NCBI RefSeq assembly: GCF_910596095.1 | Contig: NC_056535.1 | Span: 22,460,505-22,524,504 of the forward strand | Reading direction: 5' to 3' | Origin: Thunnus maccoyii | Lineage: Eukaryota; Chordata; Actinopteri; Scombriformes; Scombridae | DNA length: 64,000 bases | Shown: positions 1 to 8,552 of the stretch, piece after piece | Layout of the letters: every line of letters begins with the position of its first letter | Numbering within the stretch: position 1 is the stretch's first letter | Notes under the pieces: generated by a model | The model's database searches: none | Seen by the model: only the letters and a program-made list of their open reading frames with translations | Told to the model about the DNA's origin: nothing | Position numbers and translations under genes: made by a program

Positions 1-220
1 AGCAGCCTCGGCTGCTTTGTGCTTGGCTGCCTTCTTACTGGGCCCTTGGCCGGTGCAGCTGATCTCTCCGACGGAGACGCGGAACGTGAAGTTGGGCTGG
101 TGGGCCTGTCCCTCGGCCTTCAGCAGGTCATACACTGGGGTCTTACCTATCCGCGTTCCATACTCCTGCAGCAGACTGATGGGCGTCTTTCCGGGATTCA
201 CAGCCAGCATTTGCTCAATA
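1..220 (-). CDS. tarbp2: TARBP2 (TRBP) internal coding exon, dsRNA-binding domain 1, partial
   Basis: Read on the minus strand from 220, this exon follows a good acceptor (T-rich tract, then CAG at 223-221) and stays open to the window edge (73 full codons after one base of a split Ser codon). The product begins IEQMLAVNPGKTPISLLQEYG and includes KTPVYDLL, NFTFRVSVGE and the dsRBD helix-2 motif GPSKKAAKHKAAEAA. This is close, from memory, to human TARBP2 residues about 22-97; the paralogue PRKRA differs clearly at these positions (TARBP2-type PVYDLLKAEG here). TARBP2 is a cytoplasmic partner of Dicer that binds dsRNA, stabilises Dicer and helps load Argonaute; it also inhibits PKR. The KKxAKHxAA helix contacts RNA. 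The exon runs off the left edge, where domains 2 and 3 should lie. The N-terminal exon must lie to the right and was not found. Confidence 0.93.
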
Positions 221-370
221 CTGAATGAAAAAATAAGAATAATTGCATGAGATGGATTGTTGATAAATCATATTGATCTCTATGATATAAGCATATCAGA
301 GAAATTAATTGTGTCAACATATCCACCCTATGAATGATTGTTTGATTATATTTCATACAAACAAGCTCAA

Positions 371-1262
371 GGGTCCTTTCCAGAAAGCAGGTTCAACAAA
401 CTCTTGAGTCTAACCCTGAACTCTGTGTTGATGAACCCTGAGATGGGAAACAGCTAATCAGAGTCACTTCAATCAACTCTGAGCATGTTCACTCTCAGTT
501 AAGTGGGTGCATCATGAATGAAAAAAGCCATCATTAATGGAGCTCTGATACTATGAGTCACCATGGCAACAGGTAAATAAAAGGCAGGGCCTCCATTTCA
601 ATCAAGAGGATGTAGAGACATTAATGCATTTGTGTGTGGACAGTGCACATTTATCTTTACCAGAATCGGAGTGGGAAAAGTGTCAATAGGTTAACACAAA
701 GTTTTATTCAGTGTTTTCCATTAATTTGTCATTTACAAGACTTACATTTCCTTAATGATGATAAAGTGGAATCTGACTGTGTATCAGGCTATAGCCTACA
801 TTACAATTTGAATATAATTGTTCAGCTTTATTCTGAAGGAGCTGAGGGTGAATTGATGCTGTGTAATATTTGAATGTGAGAGCAAAAACCGCTGTTCAAA
901 GAAATGATTGATGCGCATAAAAGCAGTAACTTTAGATAGCCTAGTCCTTGAGAAACTAAACTAATATCCAACCAGGATTTTGAGTCTGACAGACAGTAAA
1001 CCTCTGCTAATGAGCTTCGATATGCACTTGTGATTGGGACTGAATGAATGAGGACATGAAACAGCATCTCTGGCTCAGAGAAACTGAGGGTTTGTTGAAG
1101 AAAACCTGCCAGCAAGCAGGTTAGGTTCACAGAGTAAGTTACCATGGCAACTGACCACGAGTTTAAGTTACCCTTCTTCCTGGAAATGAAAACCCAGACT
1201 TTCCCTTATCTCAGGGTTAACAAACTCAGTTTTCACTAAACCTGCTTTCTGGAATACCACCC
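371..1262. mobile_element. PIF/Harbinger-like non-autonomous DNA transposon
   Basis: The two ends are inverted relatives. The left end reads GGGTCCTTTCCAGAAAGCAG. The reverse complement of the right end reads GGGTGGTATTCCAGAAAGCA, and both continue into GGTT. Both ends then carry related AACCCTGA-type sequence. The GGG start and the shared CCAGAAAGCAGGTT resemble fish Harbinger-type elements as I remember them. I see no transposase frame inside and no clean 3-bp target duplication, so the class is tentative. The inverted-terminal structure is directly visible. Confidence 0.6.
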
Positions 1263-1277
1263 TAGTTTATCAGAAAG

Positions 1278-1850
1278 TGCACTGCCTGGCCAAAAAAAAA
1301 GTCGCCACCTGGATTTAACTAAGCAAATAGGTAAGAGCCTCCTATTGGATAATTACTGCATGGACGATTATCTTTCAGCTGTCAACAAGTTATTTAACCC
1401 CAACAGATGCAATGAGTAGCTTCTCATTTGTTAAACAACCATTTCAAAAGACACATTCTGTGGTTGTGGAAAAGATGTTAGTCTGTTTGAGGAGGGTCAA
1501 ATCATTGGCATGCATCAAGCAGAGAAAACATCTAAGGAGATTGCAGAAACGACTAAAATTGGGTTAAGAACTGTCCAATGCATTATTGAAAACTGGAAGG
1601 ATAGTGGGGAACCATCATCTTCGAGGAAAAAATGTGGTCGGAAAAAAATCCTAACTGATTGTGATCAGCGATCACTTAAACATTTGGTGAAATCAAATCG
1701 CAGAAAAACAACACTAGAACTCAGGGCTATGTTTAATAGCGAAAGTAAGAGCATTTCCACACGCACAATGCAAAGGGAACTCAAGGGATGGCCAGGCAGT
1801 GTATACGGAAACACAGTTCCATTAGGAAAATGGACAAACCCCTAAAGATC
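1278..1850 (+). mobile_element. Truncated Tc1-like transposon, 5' part
   Basis: This starts with a Tc1-type end segment (CTGCCTGGCC followed by an A tract) and a 5' untranslated stretch, then the N-terminal part of a transposase. The catalytic half and the right terminal repeat are absent, so this is a dead 5' fragment. It lies directly right of the Harbinger-like element. Confidence 0.7.
1510..1845 (+). pseudogene. Tc1-like transposase, N-terminal helix-turn-helix fragment
   Basis: The 111-codon open stretch reads as the paired-like DNA-binding region of a Tc1 transposase. It has a HQAEKTSKEIAETT...TVQCIIENWKDSGE helix-turn-helix, a GRKK basic hinge of AT-hook type, and a second HTH-like part (RRKTTLELRAMFNSESKSIS). 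The homologous frame continues upstream of this ATG but is broken by a small indel near 1470-1480. It ends after about 110 residues, before any DDE catalytic residue. Full-length relatives are about 340 aa. It cannot be functional on its own. Confidence 0.8.
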
Positions 1851-2470
1851 AGAGGATGAAGTGCTTTACAAGAATCCAGACCTGTAAAATAGCACGTGTA
1901 ATGCAATTTATAATCAAATTCGTACTTCTCTATAAATGACTGTGTATATTGTCCATAGACTGTAAAGTGTCATATCAATAAATTATTTCTTATCGTTGCA
2001 GCACCTGCAGACTTCCTAGACCAAACCACCAAATTAGTAGATGCACCGTATGGGTTATACTGATGAGATGGTTGCATTGATTGCTGCTCTTACTTTCATT
2101 CTTTAAAACGTTTTAAAGATTTAAACTTTTTAATTATTAGGGTATTCATTATTATTATTATTGGTATTTTCAGTATTTATTTCCATTTGCGATTGGTTTT
2201 TGTTTTGATATCTTAACGCACTGGGACTCAACTAATGTTAATTTCAATCCAATACATGTACAATGTGTTGGAATGACAATAAAAACCTTGAAATGAAAGT
2301 TGAATTGATGACAGTAAACTAACGTTAGGCAACATCTCTCTATGTCACATTCACAGACACATGTCTAGTACCTCATTTTGTAGCTAGCTGAGTAAAATTT
2401 GTACTCGCTACATTTTAGGTACGTTAGACAGAATTAAAATCAGTAGCTCTGCTTCAGAAAATGTGCAAAT
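1851..2470. other. Intergenic, AT-rich; LINE-like 3' tail near 2264-2296
   Basis: No coding signal was seen. The segment GTTGGAATGACAATAAAAAC near 2268 resembles the 3' tail with polyadenylation signal common in fish LINE copies. The rest is unclassified. Confidence 0.35.
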
Positions 2471-2890
2471 GAAATGAACTTATTCCCAGATTTGGTACCC
2501 AGGCTAGCCGCCGTGCTAAGCTAGTTTAGCTTCACCTGGAGCACCCGGAGTTTCTCTTCCAGCTGTCCGATGCTGTCTCGTCGTTCATTCCCTATTTCAC
2601 ACAGACAGAGCCGGTCGGTTTCGGATGCTAAATCCCCCCAACCAAAACAGACACTTGCTTTCATTAGACGATATTTTCCCAGACAGATGATGAGGCAACA
2701 ATATGTAAAGAACAGACGAAGCTCCCTCCGCTCCAACAACACAACGTAGCGGAGTGTTTCAAGAGCACAGATGTGACGTATGACGCATCTCCGTGAACGT
2801 CGAGCTCTCATTGGTCGAACTCAAATTCTTCTTCTTCGTTGATTATTAGAAGCGGTTTGCATCCAAAGTGTTGCATTACCGCACACTACT
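2470..2890 (-). promoter_or_regulatory. CpG-containing candidate promoter or first exon, possibly of tarbp2
   Basis: Compared with its AT-rich surroundings this block is GC- and CpG-richer. On the minus strand it holds a CCAAT box (about 2810-2815) followed by two CRE/ATF-like motifs, TGCGTCA and ACGTCA, at 2771-2785. This is a common housekeeping-promoter arrangement. A minus-strand open frame of 96 codons (2521-2811) ends in a short heptad-like stretch (GQLEEKLRVLQVKLN), but I recognise no family. If this is the tarbp2 5' end, its first coding exon should have a donor giving a split Ser codon, and I could not find it. A transposable-element origin of the frame is also possible, since sequence right of 2820 looks repeat-derived. 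Confidence 0.28.
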
Positions 2891-3005
2891 GGGTTGAAAA
2901 TAACACTCATTTCACCTATCTAATCTAAATTATTATATTTCACATAAAACATATATATACAGACGGGTGACAAATTAAAAGAAAAAACAACATAAAGTGT
3001 CTAAG

Positions 3006-3197
3006 TAAGGTGAAAATCAAAATTAACCACCGCACACTGTAATGACTTTACTGTGACTTTATTAAGAGCGAACAACGCGTTTCGCCTGTGGCTTCTTCAG
3101 GTTCGCTCAGTACAACTGATGAGTACTCACAGGTGTGATAAATACATCTGAGTCACATGACTAATTATCACAGTCTTCATTTTCTCAAAGTGAACAT
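3006..3197. repeat. PLE left terminal inverted repeat (192 bp)
   Basis: Begins TAAGGTGAAAATCAAAATTA and ends next to TCTCAAAGTGAACAT. It matches the reverse complement of 4212-4403 with scattered substitutions. It contains the minus-strand hammerhead motif at 3066-3108. Confidence 0.9.
3066..3108 (-). ncRNA. Hammerhead ribozyme motif, PLE type (left copy)
   Basis: On the minus strand the 43 nt divide into GAGCGAAC, the core CUGAAGA, stem-loop AGCCACAGGC, core GAAA, then CGCGUU and GUUCGCUC. The outer 8-mers are perfectly complementary (stem I). GCC/GGC forms stem II. The bases after GAA can form a minimal two-pair stem III ending in the U-U position where type I hammerheads cleave. CUGANGA plus GAAA is the conserved catalytic core. 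The tiny stem III is typical of PLE and retrozyme hammerheads, which are known to favour dimeric action. The A-C pair at the base of stem II is a weakness. It has the same sense as the endonuclease frame and lies downstream of it. Confidence 0.72.
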
Positions 3198-3589
3198 TTT
3201 ACAAAGGGCACGAAAATGAAAATATACATATTACAAAAAACATGACGTGATTAATGTTGCACAAAGTTACAAGAATTACACCAATTTATATAATTAAACT
3301 TCATTACATCCCGTAAACAACTGACTGAATAGGATGAGTAAAATTCCCTTAGCATAATGGACTACAGGTCCCACAGCTGTCCCTCCACATCACTAAATGG
3401 GAAGGGTGAGTGCCAGGGGGCCTAGTGGCTCATTTCTCCCTAAGAGTCCAAATAGCCTGTAGAGAGAAATACAAGTTAATATTTACATATCTCAGACAAA
3501 AACTCAAATCCTGTGTTTCATAAAGTAAACATACTCATATCACAGAGAAGAGCTAAAATACTATGTATCATATGGTTAACATTTTCATA

Positions 3590-4219
3590 TCACAGAAAAG
3601 AACTCAAATCCTGTGTTTCATTAAGTCCATAAGGTTCAATAGTATTCAATTCATAAATCCAAAATGCCCCCCTTCTTAAGAGCTGGTTAATCAAGTTACC
3701 ACCTCTTGGATTGGTTCGCACTCTTTCAATGCCGATATATTTGAGGGACGTAGCTGACCCATGGTTTTTCTCCTTGCAGTGTCTAGCAATGACATAATCC
3801 ATATTACCATTTCTAATGGCAGCCTTATGTTCAGCAACTCTTAGTTTGAGATGGCGCTTTGTTTGACCTACATACATTAAGGCACATGGGCATTTCAAGA
3901 TGTATATGACATGTCTAGAGAGACAGTTAATGAATTCTTTTATGCCATATTTCTTTCCTGTATGAGGGTGATTAAATGTCTTGGTATCAAGTATGTTTGA
4001 ACAGTGTGCACATTTTCCACATCTATAATTTCCATACACTTGTTGAGAAAACCAATTAGTTTGTGCAGGTTCCTTATACATAGAACTGACAACAGTATCT
4101 CTGACATTTCTTCCTCTTTTGAAGCAGAAACGAGGTCTAGAGGATGACTGATTAAAGCTAGGGTCACATTCTAGGATTTTCCAATGTTTGTTTATAATCT
4201 GTTTGACTTGCATGTTCAC
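3590..4219 (-). pseudogene. PLE protein C-terminal part: zinc-binding linker and GIY-YIG endonuclease
   Basis: The 209-codon frame reads to a stop at 3590. It shows a Cys cluster (YRCGKCAHC), then HPHTGKKYGIKEFINC, then the GIY-YIG core VIYILKCPCALMYVGQTKR, followed by LKLRVAEHKAAIRNG with the catalytic-type Arg and a conserved His. A C-terminal block includes NPRGGN and RRGAFWIYELNTIEPYGLNE. This order matches the linker and endonuclease of fish Penelope-like elements. The endonuclease nicks target DNA during retrotransposition. The apparent Met at 4219 lies in the inverted end copy and is not a natural start. The preceding RT domain is absent, so this is a fragment, although its surviving part has no internal stop. 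Confidence 0.85.
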
Positions 4220-4403
4220 TTAGAGAAAATGAAGACTGTGATAATTAGTCATGTGACTCAGATGTATTTATCACACCTGTGAGTACTCAGCGGTTGTACT
4301 GAGCGAACCTGATGAAGCTACAGGTGAAATGCGTTGTTCGCTCTTAATAAAGTCACAGTAAAGTCATTACAGTGTGCGGTGGTTAATTTTGATTTTCACC
4401 TTA
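4212..4403. repeat. PLE right terminal inverted repeat (192 bp)
   Basis: Inverted partner of 3006-3197, the same length. It ends GATTTTCACCTTA against TAAGGTGAAAATC at the left end. It carries the plus-strand hammerhead motif at 4301-4343. Confidence 0.9.
4301..4343 (+). ncRNA. Hammerhead ribozyme motif, PLE type (right copy)
   Basis: It divides as GAGCGAAC, CUGAUGA, AGCUACAGGU, GAAA, UGCGUU, GUUCGCUC. The core is the classic CUGAUGA plus GAAA and stem I is a perfect 8 bp. Stem II is damaged by a G-G opposition and stem III is weaker than in the left copy. It lies on the strand opposite to the endonuclease frame. It is probably less active than the left copy. Confidence 0.6.
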
Positions 4404-4470
4404 TATGTTCCTGCAACCGACCAGCACCTGACTGAAAATACTGGCTGTGCATGGGGAGTTCTGTCCTGTC

Positions 4471-4808
4471 TTAGTACGGTGTTGGACCACCATGAGCCAC
4501 CAGAACAGCTTCAATGCACCTTGGCGTTGATTCTACAAGTCTCTGGAACTCTACTGGAGGGATGAACACCATTCTTCCAAAAGATATTCTCTCATTTGGT
4601 ATGTTGATGATGGTGGGAGAGAGCACTGTCCAGCACATTTTTCCAAAATCTCCCATAGGTGTTCAACTGGGTTGAGATCTGGTGACTGCAAAGGCCATTG
4701 CAAATGACTCACATCATTCTCTAATATAACTTCTCGATCTGGGCTCTGAGAGGGCCTGAACACCTCTCTCAACAGCACTTCCTCTCCAGTATTTTCCATG
4801 GTATCCAA
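4471..4808 (-). pseudogene. Tc1-like transposase, C-terminal fragment
   Basis: On the minus strand two overlapping frames together read as the end of a Tc1 transposase. The first has [19 protein letters not shown], where the last acidic residue of the DD34E triad sits in the NPVEHLW motif. The second ends with [20 protein letters not shown] and a GGPTPY finish. The shift between frames near 4560-4650 shows an indel. The N-terminal and central regions are missing. It abuts the PLE end on the right. Confidence 0.8.
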
Positions 4809-5039
4809 AAACTTTTATCGCTGCATTAGCAAATATCTCTATTCTCTAGAATTTCCTTTCTGCCTTAGCAGCACATTTAATCACCATGGCCAGAAATGCT
4901 AAGAACGCAATCTTGTCCTTACAAAAACAATAGGCCTATTCATCATGCTTCCTACCTGATTTGCTCTCCCCTGCTTCATCAATCTTTTCATTCCTGTCTG
5001 CTTCATCGTGGCTTATCCTTCTTTTGGACCTGAGCCTTG

Positions 5040-6590
5040 TGACTTCCATCTCTTCCTTCCCTTTAGACGGTACTTACCATGCCTCATGAGATACCTCATG
5101 AGAGTGATGATTGTGAGGAGTGCCTTTATAGGTCAGCATCACGTACACATCAAAACTCACGGTCATATGAGCTTGCTGGTGCATTTAGGAGGTGTGACAA
5201 AATCCACAAGCACCATCACCAAGCCCAATTGGTGGACAAGAGTAGTTCTACAGGGGCCCAATGCCGACAATTCTTGACATGAGCCACCTGAACCTCAAAG
5301 AGTTCAACCATCTGAGAATCACTCTAGACAACCTTCTTCCTAATAGAGGTTTAAGTATCAAATACCTGTTGACCACCTCAAAATAGAAAAAGTGCTAATG
5401 ATCGCTGACTCCTACAGTAACTGGCTATCCATTTACTGACACCATGGCAGCTCTCAACCTGCAATATGTACAACATCATCATGCCATCAGTTTGCCTTAC
5501 AGCGGATTGCTGAACTAATGGATGGTCCCAACATTGTAAGTGGTGACACCAGAGCCTTCAGGATGTTTTCCCTCTGTGTATACCCCTTGGTCAGCATGTT
5601 GGAGCAACTGGGAAGAAAAGGCAAAGTGAACTAGAGTGTGGCTTGCATGTTTCTAACTTGTCAGGAAAACCCGTACTGACCCTCCTTGATCTGGTAGACT
5701 GGCTAGAGTATGAGCTCAAAGTGCAGGAAGACAACACCCGGTTCAGCAGCAGTTTATGAAGAGAGAAGGACATAACAACCAAAGGGCAAAGGAACCCTTT
5801 CACTTTCAGGTCTACAATGAGAACCTGAACAGTTCTAGAGAGCACAGCAGCCATGTCTCAGAAGGAGGCAGTGCATCTGCCAACCTCAGTTGAGACAAAT
5901 AAGAAATACTACCCCTATCACGACAACAATAAACATTCACTGATCAACTGTGCTAATTTTAAGATGTTTAGCCCCACCCAAAAGTAGACATGAATCAAGG
6001 ATAACAACCGCTGCTAGTACTGTGGGTGAGGCCATCAGGCTGCTGAATGTAAACTGAAGATGTGCTGCTAGACCTGTAGCAAAAGACACCTCCTTGTACT
6101 GCATGATATCAACAAGTGGGCTACAAAGGGTACAGAGAGCGAGCAGGAGTAAAGCCAGAGCACATTAAAGCCCCCCTTAACAGCTCCACAGAGGAGGTTT
6201 ATACATTGACAGGCCAGTAGAGGGGTGAAAGGTTCTGCTCAAGGTCAGTAAGGTGGTGTTGAGAAACGGAGACAGAACCATGGATGCCTGTGTGGATGAC
6301 GAGTCAGAACGTACAATCCTCCACCCAGCAGCCCAGCAGCTAGGCCTAACAGGGGAAGCTGAGGATCTCCCTTTAAGAACAGTCAGGCAAGAGCTGCAGA
6401 TCCTACATGGTGCCATGGTCTCCTTTACCATCTCCTCAGCAGATAAACCACACCAGGTTTTTTCTGTCAACTGAGCCTTTACAGCAAAACTCCTGTGGCT
6501 AGCTGAGCACATACATCCAGTGGAGACCCTCCAGAAGAAGCCCAGGCACCTGAGACATCTACCCCTGCAGCCATTGCACAGTGTGATCTG
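5040..6590 (+). pseudogene. BEL/Pao-type LTR retrotransposon remnant: gag, zinc knuckle and protease
   Basis: The region reads as a decayed retrotransposon in several frames. Near 5500-5720 are gag-like pieces (ELMDGPNIVSGDTRAF, then SGKPVLTLLDLVDWLEYEL). Near 6000-6110 is a Cys/His stretch of CxxC-type zinc knuckles ending RHLLVLHD. At 6253-6474 is a protease-like open piece containing DDESERTILHPAAQQLGL and LRTVRQELQILHGAMVSF. After a stop it continues as AEHIHPVETLQ...LRHLPLQPL. This motif order matches fish BEL/Pao gag-pol as I remember it. Many stops and indels are present. No reverse transcriptase, integrase or LTR was found, so it is inactive. Confidence 0.75.
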
Positions 6591-6599
6591 TGTGTCTGC

Positions 6600-6809
6600 A
6601 CAGTGTGATCTGTGTGTGTGTGCGGCTGTAATCTTTCTGAGCCCATGTGTATGAGAGAAACCACTGTCAGCCATTCTCTTTCTTTTATAAATCATCTGGC
6701 AATGTTGTCCACAATGTTTCTAAAGCGATGAGATGTCTTTAAAGAGACTACAGACAGAATCACAGACTGTCTGAAGTTAAACATAAAACAAGTTTTTGTT
6801 TGGAAGAAA
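6600..6809. other. GTGT-rich junction and probable LINE 3' tail
   Basis: Short (GTGTGATCTGT) tandem-like sequence at 6576-6630 marks the end of the BEL/Pao remnant. The rest precedes, on the minus strand, the end of the LINE frame to the right and is probably its 3' tail. Confidence 0.35.
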
Positions 6810-7109
6810 CTAAAGAAATCTGGCTTTGTGAATATGTTTGCCTAAAAGATACAGCAATTTTATCGAGTTATCGACATTGCTGTTGTACTCAACATTAAAA
6901 AATAAGACCATATTTTCTGTAAAGGGGACCAAGACCTTATGAGTCTCCCAGATTAATAAGGAAATTTGAGTCCAAAAGTTACTTGAATGATTATAGACAT
7001 AAAATAAATGAGAAAAGGACTCAATCTCCTGTTTGCAGAAGGCACATAAAGGAGAATGTATGGACTGCTTATGAAAGAGAAATGAAAAGAATATGTGTAC
7101 CTTAATCAA
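6810..7109 (-). pseudogene. LINE (L1/Tx1-like) ORF2 C-terminal fragment
   Basis: The minus-strand frame of 99 codons reads CAFCKQEIESFSHLFYVYNHSSNFW and later LLGKHIHKARF. The CxxCxxxxES..HLF...C/Y......FW pattern is the Cys-rich C-terminal end of L1-clade ORF2 proteins common in fish. Endonuclease and reverse transcriptase are absent, which fits the usual 5' truncation of LINE copies. Confidence 0.7.
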
Positions 7110-7129
7110 CAGTTATATTGATGGAAATT

Positions 7130-8530
7130 TTATACTGGAAACATGTACTGTTGAGGGTAACTCTAAATTTAATTGACAGGTAAACAGAATATTGATTCAA
7201 TCGATTTTCCTCTAATCCAAAGGCTGTAAAAACTAAGAATATTTGTTTTTTTGCTTAAAATCTATGAACTGTAACTTCCCCTAGCTCAGAGTTTGTTTGT
7301 TTGTTGTTGTTGTTTTGGGTTGGTTTTTTTTTGTTTGTTTTTTACCTTTCTTCTGCAAACCGTAAGATTAATATTTTGATATTTTGTAAATGATCGTATT
7401 GTGTAAAAGGAAACTGAAACCGTTTCTTATGTCAATAAAGATGGCAAAATATTATATAGATATGCCAAATTCATGAAAACTCCATTCATTTTCAATGCTT
7501 ATTCTGAGTTTCGACTGTATTGTAAATCCCTGAAGTGTATGATTTTATAACTAATTTAACTACTAACACTTAATTTAAATTGAAGAACGATTTGTGTAAA
7601 TTTATCATTTTAACTTTATTTATTGTATTATTTATATTGTTTTATTTAAACTTTATATATTTTAATCTATTTTCTTACGTTTAATAGTTTTATTGTGTGT
7701 TTTTTTCTTTCTTGTTTTCTCTTACTGAGACACATGCCAAGTTTTTCAATACCATGGTTGACTTGCCTTGTTATTTGTAAATGTTTTGTTCAATAAAGCA
7801 TTAAAAAAAGTTCTCATTCGTCCGAAGACGCTTTGGGTTCGTCTGGTTTGGACACCGGAATACACCGCCTCGCATGTGCCGAGTTTTCACAACATTGCTC
7901 CACGGTTGTACAGGATAGGAAGTAAAAAAGTCACAAAGTTTTTTTTTAACGGCGACGTGGACGACTGCCTCATCTTAACAACTAAATCAGGTGAATAGTC
8001 ACATACATTAAACAGACTGAAGTGGCGGAAAAATTACCACTAGTACAATGTAGACTTATACCATTAAAAGTCAAAGTCGTGCATTCAAAATTGTACACAA
8101 GTAATATCTATTGCTAGAACTACGAAATAGCGAGCACAGTGATAATGTACTTACCTAACGTTAAATTCCAAAAGGAAAATTGGACCTACTCTACTAGTGT
8201 AAAAATTGCATAAAAAAACAAAAGCAACATATGTTCTGTAAGTAAAAAGTATGGGAAAACTTGGGTACTCAGTAAAGTACCAGTATCTGTACTTTGTGAT
8301 GGTGTTTTTTTTTTTTTAAGTCAGGCTAATCTTCCTCCATAGTGTGAGAAGGCCATTGCCCCACTATTCATATGCCTGTTTTCTGCGTGAACATAAGGTT
8401 TTGTTTTGTTTTTTTAAGTTTTCACTTAATTGTAGGCTACATTAGTTATAAAGCGTTTGTTTTGCATGGGAAGTCTAATTCAAGTCTAATTGCATTTTGG
8501 CTTCTTGTGCACCAATTTGTTATGACACAG
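7130..8530. other. AT-rich intergenic with two plus-strand LINE-like 3' tails
   Basis: GTCAATAAAGATGG near 7430 and TTTGTTCAATAAAGCATT near 7785, each with a T/A-rich approach, look like 3' ends of short LINE copies. At 7813-7998 there is a more GC-rich, CpG-containing stretch ending in a possible donor (CAGGTGAAT). It is open for 76 codons but not recognisable. No gene can be supported. Confidence 0.35.
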
Positions 8531-8533
8531 TGG

Positions 8534-8552
8534 ATCCAGAAGAGGGCGACAG
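8534..8552 (+). promoter_or_regulatory. CTCF-like motif
   Basis: CCAGAAGAGGGCGAC at 8536-8550 fits the CTCF core (CCAGNAGRGGGC). It is in plus orientation. It is the only plus-strand CTCF-like site I noticed and faces the minus-strand sites at 29.9, 33.5, 42.2 and 44.2 kb. Confidence 0.45.

Larger units (their letters stand above)
3006..4403 (-). mobile_element. Penelope-like element (PLE), truncated, with inverted terminal copies
   Basis: A 192-bp sequence at 3006-3197 is repeated in inverted orientation at 4212-4403. Between them lies a minus-strand frame for the GIY-YIG endonuclease that is diagnostic of Penelope-like retroelements. PLEs carry terminal pLTR copies that may be direct or inverted, and hammerhead ribozyme motifs in those pLTRs are known. 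The reverse transcriptase domain expected upstream of the endonuclease is missing, so this 1.4-kb copy is 5' truncated and cannot move by itself. No convincing target-site duplication was seen. Confidence 0.85.
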
